Origin: Victivallales bacterium
GTDB lineage: Bacteria; Verrucomicrobiota; Lentisphaeria; Victivallales; Victivallaceae
DNA: 39,015 nucleotides
Direction: 5' to 3'
Assembly (NCBI GenBank): GCA_031261965.1
Contig: JAISIP010000150.1
Coordinates: forward strand, 1-39,015
Shown: piece after piece, positions 1 through 6,547 of the stretch
Numbering within the stretch: position 1 is the stretch's first letter
Layout of the letters: the number at the start of each line of letters is the position of its first letter
Made by a program: the position numbers and the translations under genes
Notes under the pieces: generated by a model
What the model saw: only the letters and a program-made list of their open reading frames with translations
Databases searched by the model: none
What the model was told of the DNA's origin: nothing

Positions 1-119
1 TTTGGAGGTGAGATTTTGCAAGTTACTGGCTAACAAAAAGTTAACCAGTTACGCGCAAGGTCGCGCAAACGAATGCGATATGCAATTTTTAACCAAGTTT
101 CCAGTTTTTAGAGGTAGCC
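1..119 (-). repeat. Family A palindromic element, copy 1 (cut by window edge)
   Basis: This is the distal part of a roughly 168-bp family A element, running off the left edge of the window. Its right end reads CCAGTTTTTAGAGGTAGCC, the reverse complement of the family head GGCTACCTCTAAAAACTGG. The central stem of the family (CTGGCTAAC and GTTAACCAG) lies at 28-54. The same order of blocks is found in copies at 6317, 19646, 28072 and 31030, which is what defines the family. No coding capacity. Confidence 0.85.
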
Positions 120-411
120 ATAAGGGAAAAAGGCGAAAAACTTATTAAGGACGGCTCGCCCTTGGCGATGATACAAGCTCGCGGCACGTTAAAAGAAGGG
201 AGAAAATCCGACGGGGAATTTCTCCTCTTTTGGCCGTGGGGCGTATCGCTTGAAGTCAGGAAAGAAAAGTACTCCAATGGTGAACGTTTTGAGATGTCAC
301 CTGCCCGGCATTACCCCATCCCCACTATTGTCAACCAAAATGGCGCGACGGACGCCACTTTGTGGTAGCCGGTTCGTGCGATACCGGCGCAGTAGCCTGA
401 CTTTTTTGCGG
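120..411. other. Gap with an unassigned small open frame
   Basis: No convincing gene. A frame on the plus strand is open from the end of repeat copy 1 to the stop at 366-368 (possible TTG start at 162 or ATG at 168), reading about 68 residues with the stretch GEFLLFWPWGVSLEV. It has no good Shine-Dalgarno site, and the opposite strand is also open over 89-277. I do not recognise either product. A short inverted repeat, CCGGT and ACCGG (369-387), lies close to the end of the flavin-reductase-like gene but lacks a T-run. Confidence 0.3.
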
Positions 412-1023
412 TTAGCGAACCCAGACGCCGATGATTTCGCCGATATACGCGTTGTGGATTTGTTCTTTCATATTTTCCGGCTTCACGCCGGGAAGCAAAA
501 TATTGTCGGTCAATTTCACCGTCGCTATTTTTTTACAAACGATAACAGTCCGCGCTTGCATATAACTCACCCCGCCGCCCGGAGTCGAAACCGGGAGAAA
601 CAGCGAGGCTTTCTCTTTGTCGATGTCTCGACCCGATTTTGAGCCAAAAACGCTGTAAAGCTTCTCGCGGTCTTTGCCTTCGTAAAACGAGAGGGTGAAG
701 AAATTGCTCGACTTGAGAAATTCGTCAGTGTAACGGTTCTCGTTTACGTAAATAGTGGCGACCGGCTTACTGTAGAGAATGCCGAATCCGCCCCACCCGG
801 CGGTCATGCTGTTGTAGCCTTGCGCCGTTCCGGCAGTGATGAGATAATTGTCTTTGATAATGCGCTTGAACACATTGCCGGAGAGGTCAAACGGGCTGAT
901 TTGCCGAAATTCCTTGGTAAAACGCTCCTGCGGCAATGGCGGAGTTTTTGTCGCAGGCAATTTTTCGGCGGCGAATCCGGCAACGGCGTACAGCACACAC
1001 AGAGCAACGGCTAATTTTTTCAT
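412..1023 (-). CDS. Exported flavin-reductase-like (FMN-binding split-barrel) protein
   Basis: The 203-residue product begins with a classical Sec signal peptide (MKKLAVALCVLYAVAGFAA, probable cleavage after residue 19). The rest resembles the flavin reductase/DIM6 split-barrel family: residues about 60-110 carry the ITAGTAQGYNSMTAGWGGFG stretch, where FMN-binding family members hold the flavin phosphate, followed by NENRYTDEFLKSSNFFTLSFY, typical of the second half of the barrel. Family members use NAD(P)H to reduce flavin or serve as FMN-binding reductases. They are mostly cytoplasmic, so the signal peptide is unusual and suggests a periplasmic role. The start is supported by AGGGAG upstream (minus strand, near 1034-1039) and a promoter at 1072-1100. 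The gene stands alone. Enzymatic function is an inference from fold-level similarity; substrate unknown. Confidence 0.75.
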   Translation of the reverse strand: MKKLAVALCVLYAVAGFAAEKLPATKTPPLPQERFTKEFRQISPFDLSGNVFKRIIKDNYLITAGTAQGYNSMTAGWGGFGILYSKPVATIYVNENRYTDEFLKSSNFFTLSFYEGKDREKLYSVFGSKSGRDIDKEKASLFLPVSTPGGGVSYMQARTVIVCKKIATVKLTDNILLPGVKPENMKEQIHNAYIGEIIGVWVR

Positions 1024-1071
1024 AAAATACGAACTCCCTATTTTGACGGTTGCTTTTTGAGAATCTGTGAT

Positions 1072-1100
1072 ACGTTAACACAATTCCCGGTTTTTGTCAA
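1072..1100 (-). promoter_or_regulatory. Promoter of the flavin-reductase-like gene
   Basis: TTGACA (complement of 1095-1100), 17-bp spacer, TAACGT (complement of 1072-1077). The start codon lies about 45 nt downstream. The -35 box matches the sigma-70 consensus exactly. Confidence 0.6.
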
Positions 1101-1150
1101 GGTTTTTGAGCCTAAAGTTATAAATATTTGAAAAATAATAAGAATTTCGT

Positions 1151-1178
1151 TTGTATTAGTAAAAAACGGCGATATATT
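1151..1178 (+). promoter_or_regulatory. Promoter of the RRM gene leader
   Basis: TTGTAT (1151-1156), 16-bp spacer, TATATT (1173-1178). The same TTGnnn-N16-TATATT arrangement precedes six other units in the window. Initiation near 1185 would give a leader of about 320 nt before the RRM start. Confidence 0.55.
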
Positions 1179-1184
1179 CATGTA

Positions 1185-1508
1185 GTAGTTGTGGAGTCCC
1201 CGAACGAACAATTTGCCGACGTCGGCACTTTGATGAAGTAGCGTTCACTCCAGTGACAGTTTTAGAAAGAACTTGATTTGCATTATTCTTACCGACAGCC
1301 GGCGTTAGAAATAACGCACGCGCCCATGGTCTACCGGTCATAACGGCCGATCGATATTCCGCAGGATCATTCCAGATGGTTGCAGATTTGTTTCTCTCCC
1401 CCTCTGTCCGGTGATTTCAATGCGGAAGTATAAATCATTTCATTATTAAATGTGTTTAATACGGGGAGAGAAAAAAATGCGTGCAATCTGCCGCGGAAAA
1501 GGAAAAAA
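1185..1508 (+). promoter_or_regulatory. Long 5' leader of the RRM mRNA with a Shine-Dalgarno-masking stem
   Basis: No large gene fits here. The segment TTTCTCTCCCC (1391-1401) is perfectly complementary over 11 bp to GGGGAGAGAAA (1463-1473), which contains the only strong Shine-Dalgarno sequence before the short ORF at 1477. Pairing would hide that site in a stem with a loop of about 60 nt. Long structured leaders are known for cold-shock and RRM-type mRNAs. That this one senses temperature or is autoregulated is inference. Confidence 0.5.
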
Positions 1509-1512
1509 ATGA
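1477..1512 (+). CDS. Putative 11-codon leader ORF coupled to the RRM gene
   Basis: ATG at 1477 follows GGGGAGAG (1463-1470) with 6-nt spacing and encodes MRAICRGKGKK. The stop TGA (1510-1512) overlaps the RRM start ATG (1509-1511) as ATGA, the classic form for translational coupling. The peptide itself is basic and unremarkable, so any function is probably in controlling RRM translation. The RRM start also has its own AAGGA-type site (AAAAGG at 1497-1502), so coupling may be partial. No homologue is recognised. Confidence 0.4.
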   Translation: MRAICRGKGKK

Positions 1513-1811
1513 ATATCTATGTGGGAAACATGCCGTACGCGATGACCGAAGACGATCTTCGTAACCTCTTTGGCACTTACGGTGCCGTCTCCAGCGCCCG
1601 TCTGGTCACCGATCGCGACACCGGTCGCGCCAAAGGTTTCGGCTTTGTCGAAATGGACAACGCTTCTGAAGCCCAGGCGGCGATCGAAGCGATCAACGGC
1701 ACCAAACAGGGCGGTCGTGAACTCGTGGTCAACGAAGCGCGTCCGCGTGAAGAGCGTCCGCGTCGTGACAATGGCGGTCGCGGCGGATTCGGCGGCGGTC
1801 GTCGTTTCTAA
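1509..1811 (+). CDS. Small RRM-domain RNA-binding protein
   Basis: A 100-residue protein made of a single RNA-recognition motif with both signature strands: RNP2 IYVGNM (residues 3-8) and RNP1 KGFGFVEM (42-49). A short Arg/Gly-rich tail ending GGRGGFGGGRRF follows. This is the architecture of bacterial RRM (Rbp-like) proteins, cytoplasmic single-stranded RNA binders often linked to cold or stress responses. I chose ATG 1509 over the in-frame ATG at 1452 because the RRM begins immediately there and the extra residues match nothing in the family. A strong rho-independent terminator follows at 1829. The gene is monocistronic apart from the leader ORF. Targets cannot be told from sequence. Confidence 0.93.
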   Translation: MNIYVGNMPYAMTEDDLRNLFGTYGAVSSARLVTDRDTGRAKGFGFVEMDNASEAQAAIEAINGTKQGGRELVVNEARPREERPRRDNGGRGGFGGGRRF

Positions 1812-1828
1812 GTTAAATTGCCTGCACG

Positions 1829-1866
1829 ATAGAGCTGATTGCGTTTCGCAATCAGCTCTATTTTTG
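1829..1866 (+). terminator. Rho-independent terminator of the RRM gene
   Basis: A perfect 15-bp stem (1829-1843 with 1847-1861), a TTT loop, then a run of T at 1861-1865. It lies 17 nt after the RRM stop and faces the convergent LeuA-type gene. Confidence 0.92.
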
Positions 1867-1871
1867 CTTTA

Positions 1872-1902
1872 GGCTACCTTAACATTGTTTTTAGAGGTAG
1901 CC
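1872..1902. repeat. Mini family A element (two ends only) with TTTA duplication
   Basis: GGCTACC at the left and TTTTTAGAGGTAGCC at the right enclose only a few bases, giving a 31-bp derivative of family A. It is flanked on both sides by TTTA (1868-1871 and 1903-1906). The right TTTA supplies the TAA stop of the minus-strand gene ending at 1904. Confidence 0.7.
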
Positions 1903-1903
1903 T

Positions 1904-3457
1904 TTATGCGTCGGATTTCGGTTGACCGGGCAAGAGCAAATTAAGCATCTTCTCGGTCGCCGAAATCGCCGCGACAATCTGATCCGAATCGATTCCGGTT
2001 GTGGCGATGTTTTTCCCGGGAAGTGCCCAGGTGATGGTGGCTTCCACTAAAGCATCGGTCTTGCCGCCAGGCGGAATTCGCACTTCATAATCGAGCAGTT
2101 TGGGCAACGTCAGCTGAAAAGTCTTCATGCACTTGCGCAACGCCCGCATAAACGCGTCGTACCCTCCGTCGCCGGGGGAGGTCGCTTCAGCTTTTACCTT
2201 GTCCATTTCGACAGTCACCCGCGCCTTGGGCGTGCGGTTGGAGCGGGTGTTGATTTCATAATCGACGATCTTCAGTCGGGATTCGAGCGGAGAACTCAGC
2301 ACACCGGCGATGATAAACGGCAAATCCGAGGGCGAGACACTTTTCTTCTTGTCACCGAGACGAATCACCTCCTGCAAGACTTTTTGGCGTACTTCGGGGG
2401 CGAGTTCGAGGTTCATCGCTTCGAGATTTTGGTCGATGGACGCTTTGCCCGAAAGCTTGCCAAGCGCGTAATTCCGTTTGCGGCCGAACCGCTCCGGCAA
2501 GAGCAAATTAGCGTATAAATTCCCCTTTTTGTCGCCATCGGCGTGGACTCCGCAAGTCTGGGTGAACACATCTGATCCGACCACCGGGTAGTTCCAGGCG
2601 CAACGTTTGCCGGAGATGCTTTGCACTAATTCCGATGCGTGTTGCAACTCCTTTTCGACCACCCGGACTTTGCGGTCACTTAGATCGTTGATCGCCACGA
2701 CCAATTGTGAGAGTGCCTGATTGCCGGTCCGCTCACCCAGTCCGTTGACGGTGGAGTGAATACCGTTCACTCCCATCTGAACCGCGGCGAGACTGTTCGC
2801 CGTAACCATGCCATAATCGTTATGACCGTGAAAGTCGAGGCGCAAATTCGGGAACGCCTGATATATCCATTCCAGATAGGTCGTTACCTCGGTCGGCTCA
2901 AGAATGCCGAGTGTGTCGGGCAACATAATCCGCTCAATCGGCAAATCCTGCAAGCGGGTCAGAAATTCATGGACATAAGCGAAACTGTGGCGCATTCCGT
3001 TCGACCAGTCTTCCAAATACAAGTTGACCGCAACGCCTTGAGTTTTGGCGTAGAGAATCTCGTTGGCAACTTCCTCAAAATGGCGCGCCGGAGACTTGCG
3101 CAACTGTACCCGGCAATGGTTCTCCGAACCTTTGGTCAGCAAATTTACCACCTTGCCCCCGGTGGAGGCAATCCAGTCGATCGACTTACCGCCATCGACA
3201 AAACCGAGAATCTCCATAGCGTTGAGGCAACCGCGATGCTCCGCCCATTTTAAAATCGCCGAAACCGCATCGCGTTCGCCGTCGGAGACGCGGGCGGAGC
3301 CAATCTCCAGCCGATCAACTTTCAGCCGGAGCAGCAACATTTTGGCGAGTTCTAACTTTTCCGCCGGAGTGAACGCCACGCCGGGAGTTTGCTCTCCGTC
3401 GCGCAGCGTGGTATCGAGAATTTCCACGTAAGTGTCGGGGCAATATTTCGATTTCAT
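1904..3457 (-). CDS. 2-isopropylmalate / (R)-citramalate synthase-type acyltransferase
   Basis: A 517-residue member of the LeuA/CimA/homocitrate synthase family, which condenses acetyl-CoA with a 2-oxoacid. The N-terminal TIM barrel opens with LDTTLRDGEQTPG (residues 14-26), holding the metal and catalytic residues, and includes the metal-binding HGHND motif (about residue 210) and the NGLGERTGN loop. The region after about residue 360 fits the LeuA-type allosteric C-terminal domain, rich in Gly and beta strands. The product therefore serves leucine synthesis, or isoleucine synthesis from pyruvate if it is a citramalate synthase; sequence alone does not decide this. No leuBCD genes are adjacent. 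The start has AAAGG about 10 nt upstream. The promoter at 3497-3524 takes its -35 box from a repeat element. Confidence 0.88.
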   Translation of the reverse strand: MKSKYCPDTYVEILDTTLRDGEQTPGVAFTPAEKLELAKMLLLRLKVDRLEIGSARVSDGERDAVSAILKWAEHRGCLNAMEILGFVDGGKSIDWIASTGGKVVNLLTKGSENHCRVQLRKSPARHFEEVANEILYAKTQGVAVNLYLEDWSNGMRHSFAYVHEFLTRLQDLPIERIMLPDTLGILEPTEVTTYLEWIYQAFPNLRLDFHGHNDYGMVTANSLAAVQMGVNGIHSTVNGLGERTGNQALSQLVVAINDLSDRKVRVVEKELQHASELVQSISGKRCAWNYPVVGSDVFTQTCGVHADGDKKGNLYANLLLPERFGRKRNYALGKLSGKASIDQNLEAMNLELAPEVRQKVLQEVIRLGDKKKSVSPSDLPFIIAGVLSSPLESRLKIVDYEINTRSNRTPKARVTVEMDKVKAEATSPGDGGYDAFMRALRKCMKTFQLTLPKLLDYEVRIPPGGKTDALVEATITWALPGKNIATTGIDSDQIVAAISATEKMLNLLLPGQPKSDA

Positions 3458-3496
3458 CTATTTAAACCTTTATTCATAAATTCGGACTTCAGGTAC

Positions 3497-3524
3497 AATA
3501 TACAATTATTCGAGCTAATTGCAA
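3497..3524 (-). promoter_or_regulatory. Promoter of the LeuA-type gene, -35 box inside repeat B
   Basis: On the minus strand TTGCAA (3519-3524), 16-bp spacer, TATATT (3497-3502). The -35 hexamer lies within the 16-bp terminal inverted repeat of element B (3514-3529), so the element contributes half of the promoter. Confidence 0.6.
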
Positions 3525-3680
3525 AACTATTTTGGTTCGCTTTTGAGTCCTATTGATTCTTTTTGCTTCTTTGACGCGCTTTTTTTGCGTAGCGCTGCTA
3601 CGCTTTGAAGCTTGTCAAATAACAAAAATTTCTCAATAGAACCGTCAAAATTATGTCAAAAAGGTAGTTTTGCAATTAGC
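3514..3680. repeat. Family B palindromic element (167 bp)
   Basis: Perfect 16-bp terminal inverted repeats, GCTAATTGCAAAACTA (3514-3529) and TAGTTTTGCAATTAGC (3665-3680). The interior is also an imperfect palindrome: CTATTGA and TTTGAC blocks recur in both arms, and the centre is the hairpin GCGTAGC-GCT-GCTACGC (3587-3603). No clear target duplication and no coding capacity. Sequence is unrelated to family A although the size is the same. Confidence 0.8.
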
Positions 3681-3689
3681 ACCCTAAAT

Positions 3690-3727
3690 AAAAAACGCCG
3701 TCAACTCTGTAAGTCGGCGGCGTTTTA
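3690..3727 (-). terminator. Rho-independent terminator of pnp
   Basis: Read on the minus strand, AACGCCG and CGGCGTT form a GC-rich stem over an internal segment, followed by a T-run (the A-run at 3690-3695). It lies about 15 nt after the pnp stop. Confidence 0.8.
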
Positions 3728-3741
3728 GGATCGGGTATTGG

Positions 3742-5856
3742 TTATTCACCCATTTCTTTCAGTGCCGCCTTGCGCGAGAGACTAATCTTGCCGTTGGCGG
3801 GGTCAATGTCCAGAACTTTCACCGAGACGTAATCGCCCTCGTTGCAAATATCAGTCACTTTGTTGACCCGGTAATCCGCCAACGCCGAGATATGCAGCAA
3901 TCCTTCCACGCCCGGAAGAATTTCGACGAAAGCACCGAAATCACGCACCGTCACGACTTTGCCGCGATAGATTTTACCGATCTCCGGCTCGGCGGTACAA
4001 CCCAAAATCCGCAATTTTGCAGCTTCGAGATGTTCGCGGTCGGAAGCCATGATCTTGACCGAGCCGTCTTCTTCGATGTCGATCGAAGTGCCGGTTTCTT
4101 CGGTAATCGCCCGGATATTCTTGCCTCCGGGACCGATCAACGCGCCGATTTTATCCGGATTGATCTTAACGACTTCGAGGCGCGGGGCACGAGGCGAAAT
4201 ATCCGCACGCGGAGCGGCGATACAGCCTTCCATCACATCGAGAATCTTCATTCTGGCGATGCGGTTGCGTTCCATGCCTTCGCAGAGCAGATCAATCGGA
4301 ATGCCCGGCAACTTCAAGTCGAGCTGGAACCCGGTAATTCCGTCGCGGGTGCCGCACACCTTGAAGTCCATGTCGCCAAAGTGATCTTCTGCACCGATAA
4401 TATCAGTGAGCAGCAATCTTTTGCCGTCTTTGCCGGTCACTAAACCGCAGCTGATTCCGGCAACCGGCGCGACAATCGGCACGCCGGCGTCCATCAACGC
4501 GAGCGTCGCACCGCAGACCGATGCCATTGAGGTCGAACCGTTGGAACTCATAATCTCCGAGACGCAACGGACAACGTAGGGGAAATCCGCCGGAACAACT
4601 TTGGCGACTGACCGTTCCGCCAGGTTGCCGTGACCGATTTCGCGCCGACCCGGTCCGGCGATCCGCCCGACTTCGCCGACGCTGAAGTTCGGGAAGTTGT
4701 AGTGCAAATAGAAACGCTTTTTGACAATTCCGCTTTCACTGGTGAGATCATCGGACTCTTGCGCGTCCTTTTCATTGCCGAGAGTTGCCAGCACCAGCGC
4801 CTGAGTCTCGCCACGTGAAAACAACGCGCTGCCGTGAACCACCGGCAACACCCCGACTTCGGCCGAAAGCGGGCGAATATCAAAGGTGGAGCGGCCGTCG
4901 GGACGGAACTGTTTCTCTAAAATCACGTTGCGGGTAGTTTCGCAAACTAAATTGTCAAACCCGATCGCGGTCATAAATCCGTAATCCGCATCGCTCATAT
5001 CGGCGAATTCACCGCGCAAACTTTCGCGGACACGGCAACGCAACTCATCGAGCGCGACCATGCGATCCTCTTTGCCCGGAATCGTGCAAACGCTTTCGAT
5101 ACTATCCGCGCAGAATTTTTGCATCGCGCTTGAGAGAGCTTCCGGCACGAGGAAGAGCTTGTACTCTTTTTTGGCGCGTCCGGCGCGTTTTGCCAACTCG
5201 ATTTGGGCATCGCACTGCTTTTTGACCGCCTCATTGGCGAGGTACATAGCTTCTTTCATCTGAGCTTCGGAGACGAAATCGGCTTCACCCTCGATCATAA
5301 TAACTTGATCGGGGCGACCGGAGTAGATAAGTTCAAGCCGGCTTTTAGCCATCTCTTCGCGGGTCGGGTTAACGATAAATTTATCGTTAACCAAGGCGAT
5401 ACGCACCGCTCCGATCGGACCGTCGAACGGCAGATCGGAAAGCATAAGAGATGCGGACGCTCCGACCATTGCCAAGACATCCGGCTCGTTCACTCCGTCG
5501 GCGGAGAGCAACGTACAGGAGACTTGCACTTCGTGGAAGAACCCTTCCGGGAAGAGCGGACGGATCGGCCGATCGATCATGCGGCAAGTCAAGATTTCCT
5601 TAGTGGACGGGCGACCTTCGCGCTTGATATAACCGCCGGGAAATTTGCCCGCTGCGGAGTATTTTTCGCGATAATCTACCTGAAGCGGAAAGAAGTCCGT
5701 GCCTTCGCGCGGAGTGCCGGAGCAAGCCGCCACCAGGACGATAGTGTCGCCGAGGCGGACGAGGCAGGAGCCGTTGGCGAGCCCGGCGACTTTGCCGGTG
5801 GAGATTTCCATTTCGCGCTCGCCGTCAAATTGGAATACGATTTTTTCTTCAGCCAT
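3742..5856 (-). CDS. pnp: Polynucleotide phosphorylase (PNPase)
   Basis: A 704-residue, full-length PNPase: phosphate-dependent 3'-to-5' exoribonuclease and component of RNA-degrading complexes. The order is two RNase PH-like cores with the helical linker between them (catalytic region GDMDFKVCGTRDGITGFQ in the second core), a KH domain (IGALIGPGGKNIRAI, about residue 570) and a C-terminal S1 domain (GKVVTVRDFGAFVEILPG, about residue 635). I set the start at MAEEKIVF because AGGAAA precedes it by 7 nt; the longer in-frame version adds 23 residues not seen in the family. No rpsO is adjacent, unlike many bacteria. The leader contains a long hairpin (5941-5998) and an internally deleted repeat. 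In E. coli, PNPase is autoregulated through a leader stem, which makes this hairpin noteworthy. Confidence 0.97.
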   Translation of the reverse strand: MAEEKIVFQFDGEREMEISTGKVAGLANGSCLVRLGDTIVLVAACSGTPREGTDFFPLQVDYREKYSAAGKFPGGYIKREGRPSTKEILTCRMIDRPIRPLFPEGFFHEVQVSCTLLSADGVNEPDVLAMVGASASLMLSDLPFDGPIGAVRIALVNDKFIVNPTREEMAKSRLELIYSGRPDQVIMIEGEADFVSEAQMKEAMYLANEAVKKQCDAQIELAKRAGRAKKEYKLFLVPEALSSAMQKFCADSIESVCTIPGKEDRMVALDELRCRVRESLRGEFADMSDADYGFMTAIGFDNLVCETTRNVILEKQFRPDGRSTFDIRPLSAEVGVLPVVHGSALFSRGETQALVLATLGNEKDAQESDDLTSESGIVKKRFYLHYNFPNFSVGEVGRIAGPGRREIGHGNLAERSVAKVVPADFPYVVRCVSEIMSSNGSTSMASVCGATLALMDAGVPIVAPVAGISCGLVTGKDGKRLLLTDIIGAEDHFGDMDFKVCGTRDGITGFQLDLKLPGIPIDLLCEGMERNRIARMKILDVMEGCIAAPRADISPRAPRLEVVKINPDKIGALIGPGGKNIRAITEETGTSIDIEEDGSVKIMASDREHLEAAKLRILGCTAEPEIGKIYRGKVVTVRDFGAFVEILPGVEGLLHISALADYRVNKVTDICNEGDYVSVKVLDIDPANGKISLSRKAALKEMGE

Positions 5857-5940
5857 GTTTAATTTCCTTTTCACATGTTTGAGGAAAGGCGTACTCCGAA
5901 CCATCTGAGTTAAGCATAGACCCAAAACTCTTCGACTCGC

Positions 5941-5998
5941 GGAATCCCGTTATCAGCTCCCAAATTCCTGTTTTGGACGCTGATAACGACCGAATTCC
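5941..5998 (-). promoter_or_regulatory. Long hairpin in the pnp leader
   Basis: A 10-bp perfect stem CGTTATCAGC / GCTGATAACG (5948-5957 with 5979-5988) is continued inward by CCAAA/TTTGG (5960-5964 with 5972-5976) and outward by GGAAT/ATTCC (5941-5945 with 5994-5998), separated by small internal loops. It lies 85-142 nt upstream of the pnp start and downstream of the promoter at 6133. No T-run, so a terminator is unlikely. A role in RNase-mediated autoregulation is inferred by analogy with E. coli. Confidence 0.55.
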
Positions 5999-6045
5999 AC
6001 AAAATCAAGCCGATGCCGGAGACCCTGTCCTCTTTTTGCAATATA

Positions 6046-6126
6046 GGGTATCTCTAAAAACTATGTTGAGTTAAAAATTGGCAGATTCGCAATTTTTAAC
6101 CAAGTTTCCAGTTTTTAGCGGTAGCC
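6046..6126 (-). repeat. Family A element, copy 2 (internally deleted, 81 bp)
   Basis: Both ends of family A are present (GGGTATCTCTAAAAACT at the left, GTTTCCAGTTTTTAGCGGTAGCC-type end at the right), but about 87 bp of the centre is missing. The junction falls at AAATTGC, a 7-mer present in both arms of full copies, so the deletion looks like recombination or slippage between those two sites. Flanks are TATA and TTTA, similar but not identical. It lies within the pnp leader. Confidence 0.8.
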
Positions 6127-6132
6127 TTTAAT

Positions 6133-6160
6133 AATATACCATCACTTTGCAGAAAAACAA
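6133..6160 (-). promoter_or_regulatory. Promoter of pnp
   Basis: Minus strand TTGTTT (6155-6160), 16-bp spacer, TATATT (6133-6138), followed by an AT-rich start region. Transcription would run through repeat copy 2 and the leader hairpin before reaching pnp. Confidence 0.55.
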
Positions 6161-6163
6161 GTT

Positions 6164-6501
6164 AGAGCTTATCAACTAATAAACGAGAACGCTCTGACTT
6201 GCCCCGAAGAGCCATTCACTTGTCGAAAAAAACGTAAATATTTCTTCCAATATCCCCGATTTTTTTCAACTGCGCGACTGGTTGTCCGGTGCATCGTCAT
6301 AACATTTCCATTATTAGGGTATCTCTAAAAACTGGAAACTTGGCTAAAAATTGCATCTCGCATTCGTATGTACGACCTTGCGCACATCTGGTTAACTTCA
6401 TGTTAGCCAGATGCTTGCAAAATCGCGCTTCCAAATTGCGAATCCGGCAATTTTGTAACTCAAGGTGAGTTTTTAGAGATACCCATTAGTTGATAAGCTC
6501 T
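6164..6501. repeat. Family D palindromic element interrupted by a family A copy
   Basis: A perfect 17-bp inverted repeat, AGAGCTTATCAACTAAT (6164-6180) and ATTAGTTGATAAGCTCT (6485-6501), bounds the region. Removing the nested family A copy (168 bp) and one 4-bp duplication leaves 166 bp. The remaining interior shows weaker arm-to-arm similarity (TGAC, GAAAAAAA and related blocks). Only one example is in the window. Confidence 0.6.
6317..6484 (+). repeat. Family A element, copy 3 (168 bp, ATTA duplication)
   Basis: A complete copy from GGGTATCTC to GAGATACCC with the central stem CTGGTTAAC / GTTAGCCAG. It is flanked by identical ATTA tetramers (6313-6316 and 6485-6488). The right ATTA is also the first four bases of the right arm of element D, so copy 3 entered D at its edge. 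Confidence 0.88.
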
Positions 6502-6547
6502 TAGAGGTATTCTTAAGTTATTTGAAAGAACACTTTGCGGTGCGGCT

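Noticed and set aside
5203-5862. A 219-codon plus-strand frame within pnp
   Set aside because: Wholly antisense to the conserved PNPase core; low-complexity composition and no family resemblance.
5948-5988. The pnp leader stem as a transcription terminator
   Set aside because: No T-run follows on the minus strand, and it lies between a promoter and the gene.
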